Shown piece after piece: positions 19,559 through 33,584 of a DNA stretch of 64,000 nt. A program made the position numbers and the translations under genes. Origin of the DNA: Antedon mediterranea (Eukaryota > Echinodermata > Crinoidea > Comatulida > Antedonidae); NCBI RefSeq assembly GCF_964355755.1, contig NC_092675.1, forward strand, positions 13,841,312 to 13,905,311. Direction: 5' to 3'. The notes below the pieces were generated by a model. It was not told where the DNA came from. It saw only the letters and a program-made list of their open reading frames with translations, and searched no databases. The stretch's first letter is position 1; each line of letters begins with the position of its first letter.

Positions 19559-22202
19559 GACCAATTTGTGCATTTCGATGAAACTTGGTTACACAAAAAC
19601 ATCAAAGTGCTTAAAATCACATTATAAACCGTTTTAGACCATTTTGAGCATTTCGATAACACTTTTCACACAAAAACATCAAAGAGCACAAAATAGCTTA
19701 ATATCGTATTTAAAAACGTTTTAGACCATTTTGAGCATTTAGACAAAACTTTTTCACACAAAACACCAAAGTGCTTAGAATAGCTTCAAATCGCATTTGG
19801 AGACGTTTTAGACCATTTTGTGATTTTTGAAAAAACTTGTTAACATAAAAACACCAAAGTGCTTAGAATAGCTTCAAATCACATTTGGAGACGTTTTAGA
19901 CCATTTTGTGATTTTCGAAAAAACTTGTTAACATAAAAACACGAAAGTGCTTAGAATAGCTTCAAATCGCATTTGGAAACGTTTTAGACCATTTTGTGAT
20001 TTTCGAAAAAACTTGTTAACATAAAAACACGAAAGTGCTTAGAATCACATTATAAACCGTTTTAGACCATTTTGAGCATTTCGATAACAATTTTCACACA
20101 AAAACATCAAAGAGCACAAAATAGCTTAATATCGTATTTAAAAATGTTTTAGACCATTTTGAGCATTTAGATAAAACTTTTTCACACAAAACACCAAAGT
20201 GTTTAGAATAGCTTCAAATCGCATTTGGAGACGTTTTAGACCATTTTGTGATTTTTGAAAAAACTTGTTAACATAAAAACACCAAAGTGCTTAGAATAGC
20301 TTCAAATCACATTTGGAGATGTTTTAGACCATTTTGTGATTTTTGAAAAAACTTGTTAACATAAAAACACGAAAGTGCTTAGAATAGCTTCAAATCACAT
20401 TTGGAGACGTTTTAGACCATTTTGTGATTTTTGAAAAAACTTGTTAACATAAAAACACGAAAGTGCTTAGAATAGCTTCAAATCGCATTTGGAAACGTTT
20501 TAGACCATTTTGCGATTTTCGAAAAAGATTGTTAACATAAAAACACCAATGTGCTTAGAATCACATTATAAACCGTTTTAGACCATTTTGAGCATTTCGA
20601 TAACAATTTTCACACAAAAACATCAAAGAGCACAAAATAACTTAATATCGTATTTATAAATGTTTTAGACCATTTTGAGCATTTCGACAAAACTTTTTCA
20701 CACAAAACACCAAAGTGCTTAGAATAGCTTCAAATCGCATTTGGAGACGTTTTAGACCATTTTGTGATTTCGATGAAACTTGATTACACAAAAACATCAA
20801 AGTGCTTAAAATCACATTATAAACCGTTTTAGACCATTTTGAGCATTTCGATAACACTTTTCACACAAAAACATCAAAGAGCAAAAAATAGCTTATTATC
20901 GTATTTAAAAACGTTTTAGACCATTTTGAGCATTTAGACAAAACTTTTTCACACAAAACACCAAAGTGCTTAGAATAGCTTCAAATCGCATTTGGAGACG
21001 TTTTAGAACATTTTGTGTTTTTTGAAAAAAACTGTTAACATAAAAACACCAAAGTGCTTAGAATAGCTTCAAATCGCATTTGGAGACGTTTTAGAACATT
21101 TTGTGTTCTTCGAAAAAACTTGTTACCATAAAAACACCAAAGTGCTTAGAATAGCTTCAAATCGCATTTGGAGACGTTTTAGACCATTTTGTGATTTTTG
21201 AAAAAACTTGTTAACATAAAAACACCAAAGTGCTTAGAATAGCTTCAAATCACATTTGGAGACGTTTTAGACCATTTTGTGATTTTCGAAAAAACTTGTT
21301 AACATAAAAACACCAAAGTGCTTAGAATAGCGTCAAATCGTATTTGGAGACGTTTTAGACCATTTTGTGATTTTCGAAAAAACTTGTTAACATAAAAACA
21401 CCAAAGTGCTTAGAATAGCTTCAAATCGCATTTGGAGACGGTTTAGACCATTTTATGATTTTGAAAAAACTTGTTAACATAAAAACACCAAAGTGCTTAG
21501 AATAGCTTCAAATCGCATTTGGAGACGTTTTAGACCATTTTGTGATTTTCGAAAAAACTTGTTAACATAAAAACACCAAAGTGCTTAGAATAGCTTCCAA
21601 TCGTATTTGGAGACGTTTTAGACCATTTTGAGATTTTCGAAAAAACTTGGTTACACAAAAACATCAAAGTGCTTAAAATCACATTATAAACCGTTTTAGA
21701 CCATTTTGAGCATTTCGATAACACTTTTCACACAAAAACATCAAAGAGCACAAAATAGCTTAATATCGTATTTAAAAACGTTTTAGACCATTTTGAGCAT
21801 TTCGACAAAACTTTTTCACACAAAACACCAAAGTGCTTAGAATAGCTTCAAATCGCATTTGGAGACGTTTTAGACCAATTTGTGCATTTCGATGAAACTT
21901 GATTACACAAAAACATCAAAGTGCTTAAAATCACATCATAAACCGTTTTAGACCATTTTGAGCATTTCGATAACACTTTTCACACAAAAACATCAAAGAG
22001 CACAAAATAGCTTAATATCGTATTTAAAAACGTTTTAGACCATTTTGAGCATTTCGACAAAACTTTTTCACACAAAACACCAAAGTGCTTAGAATAGCTT
22101 CAAATCGCATTTGGAGACGTTTTAGACCAATTTGTGCATTTCGATGAAACTTGATTACACAAAAACATCAAAGTGCTTAAAATCACATTATAAACCGTTT
22201 TA
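19559..22202. repeat. Copy of 12,897-15,540 (offset 6,662)
   Basis: The D at 19,559, the A run from 19,811, the H chimera at 20,755, B at 20,832 (AGCAAAAAATAGC) and E at 21,621 all lie 6,662 bases after their counterparts. A few substitutions distinguish them, including GTGTTTTTTGAAAAA near 21,017 and AGCTTCCAATCG near 21,595. The left edge is sharp: the C monomer upstream (from 19,471) has private changes. Confidence 0.88.
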
Positions 22203-23573
22203 GACCATTTTGAGCATTTCGATAACACTTTTCACACAAAAACATCAAAGAGCAAAAAATAGCTTATTATCGTATTTAAAAACGTTTTAGACCATTTTGA
22301 GCATTTAGACAAAACTTTTTCACACAAAACACCAAAGTGCTTAGAATAGCTTCAAATCGCATTTGGAGACGTTTTAGAACATTTTGTGTTTTTCGAAAAA
22401 AACTGTTAACATAAAAACACCAAAGTGCTTAGAATAGCTTCAAATCGCATTTGGAGACGTTTTAGAACATTTTGTGTTCTTCGAAAAAACTTGTTACCAT
22501 AAAAACACCAAAGTGCTTAGAATAGCTTCAAATCGCATTTGGAGACGTTTTAGACCATTTTGTGATTTTTGAAAAAACTTGTTAACATAAAAACACCAAA
22601 GTGCTTAGAATAGCTTCAAATCACATTTGGAGACGTTTTAGACCATTTTGTGATTTTCGAAAAAACTTGTTAACATAAAAACACCAAAGTGCTTAGAATA
22701 GCGTCAAATCGTATTTGGAGACGTTTTAGACCATTTTGTGATTTTCGAAAAAACTTGTTAACATAAAAACACCAAAGTGCTTAGAATAGCTTCAAATCGC
22801 ATTTGGAGACGGTTTAGACCATTTTATGATTTTGAAAAAACTTGTTAACATAAAAACACCAAAGTGCTTAGAATAGCTTCAAATCGCATTTGGAGACGTT
22901 TTAGACCATTTTGTGATTTTCGAAAAAACTTGTTAACATAAAAACACCAAAGTGCTTAGAATAGCTTCAAATCGTATTTGGAGACGTTTTAGACCATTTT
23001 GAGATTTTCGAAAAAACTTGGTTACACAAAAACATCAAAGTGCTTAAAATCACATTATAAACCGTTTTAGACCATTTTGAGCATTTCGATAACACTTTTC
23101 ACACAAAAACATCAAAGAGCACAAAATAGCTTAATATCGTATTTAAAAACGTTTTAGACCATTTTGAGCATTTCGACAAAACTTTTTCACACAAAACACC
23201 AAAGTGCTTAGAATAGCTTCAAATCGCATTTGGAGACGTTTTAGACCAATTTGTGCATTTCGATGAAACTTGATTACACAAAAACATCAAAGTGCTTAAA
23301 ATCACATCATAAACCGTTTTAGACCATTTTGAGCATTTCGATAACACTTTTCACACAAAAACATCAAAGAGCACAAAATAGCTTAATATCGTATTTAAAA
23401 ACGTTTTAGACCATTTTGAGCATTTCGACAAAACTTTTTCACACAAAACACCAAAGTGCTTAGAATAGCTTCAAATCGCATTTGGAGACGTTTTAGACCA
23501 ATTTGTGCATTTCGATGAAACTTGATTACACAAAAACATCAAAGTGCTTAAAATCACATTATAAACCGTTTTA
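20832..23573. repeat. Tandem duplication with a 1,371-bp unit
   Basis: Copies are 20,832-22,202 and 22,203-23,573, each B C, seven A monomers, then E B C D B C D. The marker GCAAAAAATAGCTTATTATC occurs at 20,881 and 22,252, exactly 1,371 apart, and E moves from 21,621 to 22,992. This duplication accounts for the change of offset from 6,662 to 8,033 relative to the older copy. Copy 1 is preceded by chimera H and copy 2 by an ordinary D. Confidence 0.92.
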
Positions 23574-26138
23574 GACCATTTTGAGCATTTCGATAACACT
23601 TTTCACACAAAAACATCAAAGTGCTTAAAATCACATTATAAACCGTTTTAGACCATTTTGAGCATTTCGATAACACTTTTCACACAAAAACATCAAAGAG
23701 CACAAAATTGCTTAATATCGTATTTAAAAACGTTTTAGACCATTTTGAGCATTTCGACAAAACTTTTTCACACAAAACACCAAAGTGCTTAGAATAGCTT
23801 CAAATCGCATTTGGAGACGTTTTAGACCAATTTGTGCATTTCGATGAAACTTGATTACACAAAAACATCAAAGTGCTTAAAATCACATCATAAACCGTTT
23901 TAGACCATTTTGAGCATTTCGATAACACTTTTCACACAAAAACATCAAAGAGCACAAAATAGCTTAATATCGTATTTAAAAACGTTTTAGACCATTTTGA
24001 GCATTTCGACAAAACTTTTTCACACAAAACACCAAAGTGCTTAGAATAGCTTCAAATCGCATTTGGAGACGTTTTAGACCAATTTGTGCATTTCGATGAA
24101 ACTTGATTACACAAAAACATCAAAGTGCTTAAAATCACATTATAAACCGTTTTAGACCATTTTGAGCATTTCGATAACACTTTTCACACAAAAACATCAA
24201 AGAGCACAAAATAGCTTAATATCGTATTTAAAAACGTTTTAGACCATTTTGAGCATTTAGACAAAACTTTTTCACACAAAACACCAAAGTGCTTAGAATA
24301 GCTTCAAATCGCATTTGGAGACGTTTTAGACCATTTTGTGATTTTTGAAAAAACTTGTTAACATAAAAACACCAAAGTGCTTAGAATAGCTTCAAATCAC
24401 ATTTGGAGACGTTTTAGACCATTTTGTGATTTTCGAAAAAACTTGTTAACATAAAAACACGAAAGTGCTTAGAATAGCTTCAAATCGCATTTGGAAACGT
24501 TTTAGACCATTTTGTGATTTTCGAAAAAACTTGTTAACATAAAAACACGAAAGTGCTTAGAATCACATTATAAACCGTTTTAGACCATTTTGAGCATTTC
24601 GATAACAATTTTCACACAAAAACATCAAAGAGCACAAAATAGCTTAATATCGTATTTAAAAATGTTTTAGACCATTTTGAGCATTTAGATAAAACTTTTT
24701 CACACAAAACACCAAAGTGCTTAGAATAGCTTCAAATCGCATTTGGAGACGTTTTAGACCATTTTGTGATTTTTGAAAAAACTTGTTAACATAAAAAATC
24801 CAAAGTGCTTAGAATAGCTTCAAATCACATTTGGAGATGTTTTAGACCATTTTGTGATTTTTGAAAAAACTTGTTAACATAAAAACACGAAAGTGCTTAG
24901 AATAGCTTCAAATCACATTTGGAGACGTTTTAGACCATTTTGTGATTTTTGAAAAAACTTGTTAACATAAAAACACGAAAGTGCTTAGAATAGCTTCAAA
25001 TCGCATTTGGAAACGTTTTAGACCATTTTGTGATTTTCGAAAAAGATTGTTAACATAAAAACACCAATGTGCTTAGAATCACATTATAAACCGTTTTAGA
25101 CCATTTTGAGCATTTCGATAACAATTTTCACAAAAAAACATCAAAGAGCACAAAATAACTTAATATCGTATTTATAAATGTTTTAGACCATTTTGAGCAT
25201 TTCGACAAAACTTTTTCACACAAAACACCAAAGTGCTTAGAATAGCTTCAAATCGCATTTGGAGACGTTTTAGACCATTTTGTGATTTCGATGAAACTTG
25301 ATTACACAAAAACATCAAAGTGCTTAAAATCACATTATAAACCGTTTTAGACCATTTTGAGCATTTCGATAACACTTTTCACACAAAAACATCAAAAAGC
25401 AAAAAATAGCTTAATATCGTATTTAAAAACGTTTTAGACCATTTTGAGCATTTAGACAAAACTTTTTCACACAAAACACCAAAGTGCTTAGAATAGCTTC
25501 AAATCGCATTTGGAGACGTTTTAGAACATTTTGTGTTTTTCGAAAAAAACTGTTAACATAAAAACACCAAAGTGCTTAGAATAGCTTCAAATCGCATTTG
25601 GAGACGTTTTAGAACATTTTGTGTTCTTCGAAAAAACCTGTTAACATAAAAACACCAAAGTGCTTAGAATAGCTTCAAATCGCATTTGGAGACGTTTTAG
25701 ACCATTTTGTGATTTTTGAAAAAACTTGTTAACATAAAAACACCAAAGTGCTTAGAATAGCTTCAAATCACATTTGGAGACGTTTTAGACCATTTTGTGA
25801 TTTTCGAAAAAACTTGTTAACATAAAAACACCAAAGTGCTTAGAATAGCGTCAAATCGTATTTGGAGACGTTTTAGACCATTTTGTGATTTTCGAAAAAA
25901 CTTGTTAACATAAAAACACCAAAGTGCTTAGAATAGCTTCAAATCGCATTTGGAGACGGTTTAGACCATTTTATGATTTTGAAAAAACTTGTTAACATAA
26001 AAACACCAAAGTGCTTAGAATAGCTTCAAATCGCATTTGGAGACGTTTTAGACCATTTTGTGATTTTCGAAAAAACTTGTTAACATAAAAACACCAAAGT
26101 GCTTAGAATAGCTTCAAATCGTATTTGGAGACGTTTTA
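22992..26138. repeat. E-led HOR unit, 3,147 bp
   Basis: Starts E B C D B C D, the B/D chimera, B C D B C D B C, then A/F blocks, chimera H at 25,273, B, C and seven A monomers. Its first 2.28 kb copy 14,959-17,238, and its end matches the end of the 30-monomer unit (GAACATTTTGTG, ATTTTATGATTTTG). Its length equals the 3,147 offset between 12,645 and 15,792, so the same exchange register was used more than once. Confidence 0.88.
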
Positions 26139-28783
26139 GACCATTTTGAGATTTTCGAAAAAACTTGGTTACACAAAAACATCAAAGTGCTTAAAATCAC
26201 ATTATAAACCGTTTTAGACCATTTTGAGCATTTCGATAACACTTTTCACACAAAAACATCAAAGAGCACAAAATAGCTTAATATCGTATTTAAAAACGTT
26301 TTAGTCCATTTTGAGCATTTCGACAAAACTTTTTCACACAAAACACCAAAGTGCTTAGAATAGCTTCAAATCGCATTTGGAGACGTTTTAGACCAATTTG
26401 TGCATTTCGATGAAACTTGATTACACAAAAACATCAAAGTGCTTAAAATCACATTATAAACCGTTTTAGACCATTTTGAGCATTTCGATAACACTTTTCA
26501 CACAAAAACATCAAAGAGCACAAAATAGCTTAATATCGTATTTAAAAACGTTTTAGACCATTTTGAGCATTTCGACAAAACTTTTTCACACAAAACACCA
26601 AAGTGCTTAGAATAGCTTCAAATCGCATTTGGAGACGTTTTAGACCAATTTGTGCATTTCGATGAAACTTGATTACACAAAAACATCAAAGTGCTTAAAA
26701 TCACATTATAAACCGTTTTAGACCATTTTGAGCATTTCGATAACACTTTTCACACAAAAACATCAAAGAGCACAAAATAGCTTAATATCGTATTTAAAAA
26801 CGTTTTAGACCATTTTGAGCATTTAGACAAAACTTTTTCACACAAAACACCAAAGTGCTTAGAATAGCTTCAAATCGCATTTGGAGACGTTTTAGACCAT
26901 TTTGTGATTTTTGAAAAAACTTGTTAACATAAAAACACCAAAGTGCTTAGAATAGCTTCAAATCACATTTGGAGACGTTTTAGACCATTTTGTGATTTTC
27001 GAAAAAACTTGTTAACATAAAAACACGAAAGTGCTTAGAATAGCTTCAAATCGCATTTGGAAACGTTTTAGACCATTTTGTGATTTTCGAAAAAACTTGT
27101 TAACATAAAAACACGAAAGTGCTTAGAATCACATTATAAACCGTTTTAGACCATTTTGAGCATTTCGATAACAATTTTCACACAAAAACATCAAAGAGCA
27201 CAAAATAGCTTAATATCGTATTTAAAAATGTTTTAGACCATTTTGAGCATTTAGATAAAACTTTTTCACACAAAACACCAAAGTGCTTAGAATAGCTTCA
27301 AATCGCATTTGGAGACGTTTTAGACCATTTTGTGATTTTTGAAAAAACTTGTTAACATAAAAACACCAAAGTGCTTAGAATAGCTTCAAATCACATTTGG
27401 AGATGTTTTAGACCATTTTGTGATTTTTGAAAAAACTTTTTAACATAAAAACACGAAAGTGCTTAGAATAGCTTCAAATCGCATTTGGAAACGTTTTAGA
27501 CCATTTTGTGATTTTCGAAAAAGATTGTTAACATAAAAACACCAATGTGCTTAGAATCACATTATAAACCGTTTTAGACCATTTTGAGCATTTCGATAAC
27601 AATTTTCACACAAAAACATCAAAGAGCACAAAATAGCTTAACATCGTATTTATAAATGTTTTAGACCATTTTGAGCATTTAGATAAAACTTTTTCACACA
27701 AAACACCAAAGTGCTTAGAATAGCTTCAAATCGCATTTGGAGACGTTTTAGACCATTTTGTGATTTTTGAAAAAACTTGTTAACATAAAAACACCAAAGT
27801 GCTTAGAATAGCTTCAAATCACATTTGGAGATGTTTTAGACCATTTTGTGATTTTTGAAAAAACTTGTTAACATAAAAACACGAAAGTGCTTAGAATAGC
27901 TTCAAATCGCATTTGGAAACGTTTTAGACCATTTTGTGATTTTCGAAAAAGATTGTTAACATAAAAACACCAATGTGCTTAGAATCACATTATAAACCGT
28001 TTTAGACCATTTTGAGCATTTCGATAACAATTTTCACACAAAAACATCAAAGAGCACAAAATAGCTTAACATCGTATTTATAAATGTTTTAGACCATTTT
28101 GAGCATTTCGACAAAACTTTTTCACACAAAACACCAAAGTGCTTAGAATAGCTTCAAATCGCATTTGGAGACGTTTTTTATACCATTTTGTGATTTCGAT
28201 GAAACTTGATTACACAAAAACATCAAAGTGCTTAAAATCACATTATAAACCGTTTTAGACCATTTTGAGCATTTCGATAACACTTTTCACACAAAAACAT
28301 CAAAGAGCACAAAATAGCTTAATATCGTATTTAAAAACGTTTTAGACCATTTTGAGCATTTAGACAAAACTTTTTCACACAAAAACCCAAAGTGCTTAGA
28401 ATAGCTTCAAATCGCATTTGGAGACGTTTTAGAACATTTTGTGTTTTTCGAAAAAAACTGTTAACATAAAAACACCAAAGTGCTTAGAATAGCTTCAAAT
28501 CGCATTTGGAGACGTTTTAGAACATTTTGTGTTCTTCGAAAAAACCTGTTAACATAAAAACACCAAAGTGCTTAGAATAGCTTCAAATCGCATTTGGAGA
28601 CGTTTTAGACCATTTTGTGATTTTTAAAAAAACTTGTTAACATAAAAACACCAAAGTGCTTAGAATAGCTTCAAATCACATTTGGAGACGTTTTAGACCA
28701 TTTTGTGATTTTCGAAAAAACTTGTTAACATAAAAACACGAAAGTGCTTAGAATAGCTTCAAATCGTATTTGGAGACGTTTTA
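26139..28783. repeat. E-led HOR unit, 2,645 bp
   Basis: Order: E B C D B C D B C, A A, three F-B-C groups separated by A A, chimera H, B C and four A monomers. C at 26,304 starts GTCC instead of GACC. The A tail is three monomers shorter than in the 30-monomer unit. It resembles that unit (A at 24,329 matches 26,895 at offset 2,566) but with extra F-B-C-A-A repeats. Confidence 0.87.
27071..27926. repeat. F-B-C-A-A pentamer repeats, 428-bp step
   Basis: Pentamers occupy 27,071-27,498 and 27,499-27,926, and a third F-B-C starts at 27,927. The second and third share TTAACATCGTATTTATAAATG-type changes (near 27,640 and 28,068) and ACCAATGTGC, so they are the youngest pair. The first has the usual AATATCGTATTTAAAAATG. 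Confidence 0.87.
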
Positions 28784-29113
28784 GACCATTTTGAGATTTT
28801 CGAAAAAACTTGGTTACACAAAAACATCAAAGTGCTTAAAATCACATTATAAACCGTTTTAGACCATTTTGAGCATTTCGATAACACTTTTCACACAAAA
28901 ACATCAAAGAGCACAAAATAGCTTAATATCGTATTTAAAAACGTTTTAGACCATTTTGAGCATTTAGACAAAACTTTTTCACACAAAACACCAAAGTGCT
29001 TAGAATAGCTTCAAATCGCATTTGGAGACGTTTTAGACCATTTTGTGCATTTCGATGGAACTTGGTTACACAAAAACATCAAAGTGCTTAAAATCACATT
29101 ATAAATCGTTTTA

Positions 29114-32100
29114 GACCATTTTGAGCATTTCGACAAAACTTTTTCACACAAAATACAAAAGTGCTTAGAATAGCTTCAAATCGCATTTGGAGACGTTTGA
29201 GACCATTTTGTGATTTTCGAAAAAACTTTTTAACATAAAAACACCAAAGTGCTTAGAATAGCTTCAAATCACATTTGGAGACGTTTTAGACCATTTTGTG
29301 ATTTTCGAAAAAACTTGTTAACATAAAAACACGAAAGTGCTTAGAATAGCTTCAAATCGCATTTAGAAACGTTTTAGACCATTTTGTGATTTTCGAAAAA
29401 AATTGTTAACATAAAAACACCAAAGTGCTAAGAATCACATTATAAACCGTTTTAGATCATTTTGAGCATTTCGATAACAATTTTCACACAAAAACATCAA
29501 AGAGCACAAAATAGCTTAATATCGTATTTAAAAATGTTTTAGACCATTTTGAGCATTTAGATAAAACTTTTTCACACAAAACACCAAAGTGCTTAGAATA
29601 GCTTCAAATCGCATTTGGAGACGTTTTAGACCAATTTTTGATTTTTGAAAAAACTTGTTAACATAAAAACACCAAAGTGCTTAGAATAGCTTCAAATCAC
29701 ATTTGGAGACGTTTTAGACCATTTTGTGATTTTGAACAAACTTGTTAACATAAAAACACCAAAGTGCTTAGAATAGCTTCAAATCGCATTTGGAGACGTT
29801 TTAGACCATTTTGTGATTTTCGAAAAAACTTGTTAACATAAAAACACCAAAGTGCTTAGAATAGCTTCAAATCGTATTTGGAGACGTTTTAGACCATTTT
29901 GAGATTTTCGAAAAAACTTGGTTACACAAAAACATCAAAGTGCTTAAAATCACATTATAAACCGTTTTAGACCATTTTGAGCATTTCGATAACACTTTTC
30001 ACACAAAAATATCAAAGAGCACAAAATAGCTTAATATCGTATTTAAAAACGTTTTAGACCATTTTGAGCATTTCGACAAAACTTTTTTACACAAAACACC
30101 AAAGTGCTTAGAATAGCTTAAAATCGCATTTGGAGACGTTTTAGACCAATTTGTGCATTTCGATGAAACTTGATTACACAAAAACATCAAAGTGCTTAAA
30201 ATCACATTATAAACCGTTTTAGACCATTTTGAGCATTTCGATAACACTTTTCACACAAAAACATCAAAGAGCACAAAATAGCTTAATATCGTATTTAAAA
30301 ACGTTTTAGACCATTTTGAGCATTTAGACAAAACTTTTTCACACAAAACACCAAAGTTCTTAGAATAGCTTCAAATCGCATTTGGAGACGTTTTAGACCA
30401 TTTTGTTCATTTCGATGAAACTTGGTTACACAAAAACATCAAAGTGCTTAAAATCACATTATAAATCGTTTTAGACCAGTTTGAGCATTTCGACAAAACT
30501 TTTTCACACAAAATACCAAAGTGCTTAGAATAGCTTCAAATCGCATTTCGAGACGTTTTAGACCATTTTGTGATTTTCGAAAAAACTTTTTAACATAAAA
30601 ACACCAAAGTGCTTAGAATAGCTTCAAATCACATTTGGAGACATTTTAGACCATTTTGTGATTTTCGAAAAAACTTGTTAACATAAAAACACGAAAGTGC
30701 TTAGAATAGCTTCAAATCGCATTTGGAAACGTTTTAGACCATTTTGTGATTTTCGAAAAAAATTGTTAACATAAAAACACCAAAGTGCTTAGAATCACAT
30801 TATAAACCGTTTTAGACCATTTTGAGCATTTCGATAACAATTTTCACACAAAAACATCAAAGAGCACAAAATAGCTTAATATCGTATTTAAAAATGTTTT
30901 AGACCATTTTGAGCATTTAGATAAAACTTTTTCACACAAAACACCAAAGTGCTTAGAATAGCTTCAAATCGCATTTGGAGACGTTTTAGACCATTTTGTG
31001 ATTTTTGAAAAAAACTTGTTAACATAAAAACACCAAAGTGCTTAGAATAGCTTCAAATCACATTTGGAGACGTTTTAGACCATTTTGTGATTTTCGAAAA
31101 AAACTTTTTAACATAAAAACACCAAAGTGCTTAGAATAGCTTCAAATCACATTTGGAGACGTTTTAGACCATTTTGTGATTTTTGAAAAAACTTGTTAAC
31201 ATAAAAACACGAAAGTGCTTAGAATAGCTTCAAATCGCATTTGGAAACGTTTTAAACCATTTTGTGATTTTCGAAAAAGATTGTTAACATAAAAACACCA
31301 AAGTGCTTAGAATCACATTATAAACCGTTTTAGACCATTTTGAGCATTTCGATAACAATTTTCACACAAAAACATCAAAGAGCACAAAATAGCTTAATAT
31401 CGTATTTAAAAATGTTTTAGACCATTTTGAGCATTTAGATAAAACTTTTTCACACAAAACACCAAAGTGCTTAGAATAGCTTCAAATCGCATTTGGAGAC
31501 GGTTTAGACCATTTTGTGATTTTGAAAAAACTTGTTAACATAAAAACACCAAAGTGCTTAGAATAGCTTCAAATCGCATTTGGAGACGTTTTAGACCATT
31601 TTGTGATTTTCGAAAAAACTTGTTAACATAAAAACACCAAAGTGCTTAGAATAGCTTCAAATCGTATTTGGAGACGTTTTAGACCATTTTGAGATTTTCG
31701 AAAAAACTTGGTTACACAAAAACATCAAAGTGCTTAAAATCACATTATAAACCGTTTTAGACCATTTTGAGAATTTCGATAACACTTTTCACACAAAAAC
31801 ATCAAAGAGCACAAAATAGCTTAATATCGTATTTAAAAACGTTTTAGACCATTTTGAGCATTTCGACAAAACTTTTTCACACAAAACACCAAAGTGCTTA
31901 GAATAGCTTCAAATCGCATTTGGAGACGTTTTAGACCAATTTGTGCATTTCGATGAAACTTGATTACACAAAAACATCAAAGTGCTTAAAATCACATTAT
32001 AAACCGTTTTAGACCATTTTGAGCATTTCGACAAAACTTTTTCACACAAAATACAAAAGTGCTTAGAATAGCTTCAAATCGCATTTGGAGACGTTTGAGA

Positions 32101-33546
32101 CCATTTTGTGATTTTCGAAAAAACTTTTTAACATAAAAACACCAAAGTGCTTAGAATAGCTTCAAATCACATTTGGAGACGTTTTAGACCATTTTGTGAT
32201 TTTCGAAAAAACTTGTTAACATAAAAACACGAAAGTGCTTAGAATAGCTTCAAATCGCATTTAGAAACGTTTTAGACCATTTTGTGATTTTCGAAAAAAA
32301 TTGTTAACATAAAAACACCAAAGTGCTAAGAATCACATTATAAACCGTTTTAGATCATTTTGAGCATTTCGATAACAATTTTCACACAAAAACATCAAAG
32401 AGCACAAAATAGCTTAATATCGTATTTAAAAATGTTTTAGACCATTTTGAGCATTTAGATAAAACTTTTTCACACAAAACACCAAAGTGCTTAGAATAGC
32501 TTCAAATCGCATTTGGAGACGTTTTAGACCAATTTTTGATTTTTCAAAAAACTTGTTAACATAAAAACACCAAAGTGCTTAGAAAAGCTTCAAATCACAT
32601 TTGGAGACGTTTTAGACCATTTTGTGATTTTGAACAAACTTGTTAACATAAAAACACCAAAGTGCTTAGAATAGCTTCAAATCGCATTTGGAGACGTTTT
32701 AGACCATTTTGTGATTTTCGAAAAAACTTGTTAACATAAAAACACCAAAGTGCTTAGAATAGCTTCAAATCGTATTTGGAGACGTTTTAGACCATTTTGA
32801 GATTTTCGAAAAAACTTGGTTACACAAAAACATCAAAGTGCTTAAAATCACATTATAAACCGTTTTAGACCATTTTGAGCATTTCGATAACACTTTTCAC
32901 ACAAAAACATCAAAGAGCACAAAATAGCTTAATATCGTATTTAAAAACGTTTTAGACCATTTTGAGCATTTCGACAAAACTTTTTTACACAAAACACCAA
33001 AGTGCTTAGAATAGCTTAAAATCGCATTTGGAGACGTTTTAGACCAATTTGTGCATTTCGATGAAACTTGATTACACAAAAACATCAAAGTGCTTAAAAT
33101 CACATTATAAACCGTTTTAGACCATTTTGAGCATTTCGATAACACTTTTCACACAAAAACATCAAAGAGCACAAAATAGCTTAATATCGTATTTAAAAAC
33201 GTTTTAGACCATTTTGAGCATTTAGACAAAACTTTTTCACACTAAACACCAAAGTGCTTAGAATAGCTTCAAATCGCATTTGGAGACGTTTTAGACCATT
33301 TTGTGCATTTCGATGAAACTTGGTTACACAAAAACATCAAAGTGCTTAAAATCACATTATAAATCGTTTTAGACCATTTTGAGCATTTCGACAAAACTTT
33401 TTCACACAAAATACCAAAGTGCTTAGAATAGCTTCAAATCGCATTTGGAGACGTTTTAGACCATTTTGTGATTTTCGAAAAAACTTTTTAACATAAAAAC
33501 ACCAAAGTGCTTAGAATAGCTTCAAATCACATTTGGAGACGTTTTA
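29114..33546. repeat. Dispersed 1.5-kb duplication at offset 2,898
   Basis: The segment 29,114-30,648 reappears as 32,012-33,546. Shared variants include AAATACAAAAG, GTTTGAGACC, GTGCTAAGAATCAC, TTTTAGATCATTTTG, GAACAAACTT and CTTTTTTACACAAAAC. The second copy introduces the extra E-led unit that makes copy 1 of this family 1,108 bp longer than copy 2 between 31,682 and 32,790. Confidence 0.88.
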
Positions 33547-33584
33547 GACCATAAGTGCGTAGAATCACATTATAAACCATTTTA
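33547..33584 (+). repeat. 38-bp truncated monomer (first of four)
   Basis: Reads GACCATAAGTGCGTAGAATC and runs straight into the short right half, so about 40 bases of the monomer centre are missing. Matching truncated monomers lie at 34,779-34,816, 57,448-57,485 and 58,420-58,457, the other three with AAGTGCTTAG. Each sits between an A monomer with ATCACATTTGG and a B3 monomer. The shared breakpoint indicates a single deletion that was then copied. Confidence 0.92.

Noticed and set aside
5117-23573. A common origin for the 1,372-bp unit at 5,117-7,861 and the 1,371-bp unit at 20,832-23,573
   Set aside because: The lengths are almost equal and both contain 16 monomers, but the order differs (D B C D C A A F B C A6 versus B C A7 E B C D B C D). 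The similarity is arithmetic coincidence.
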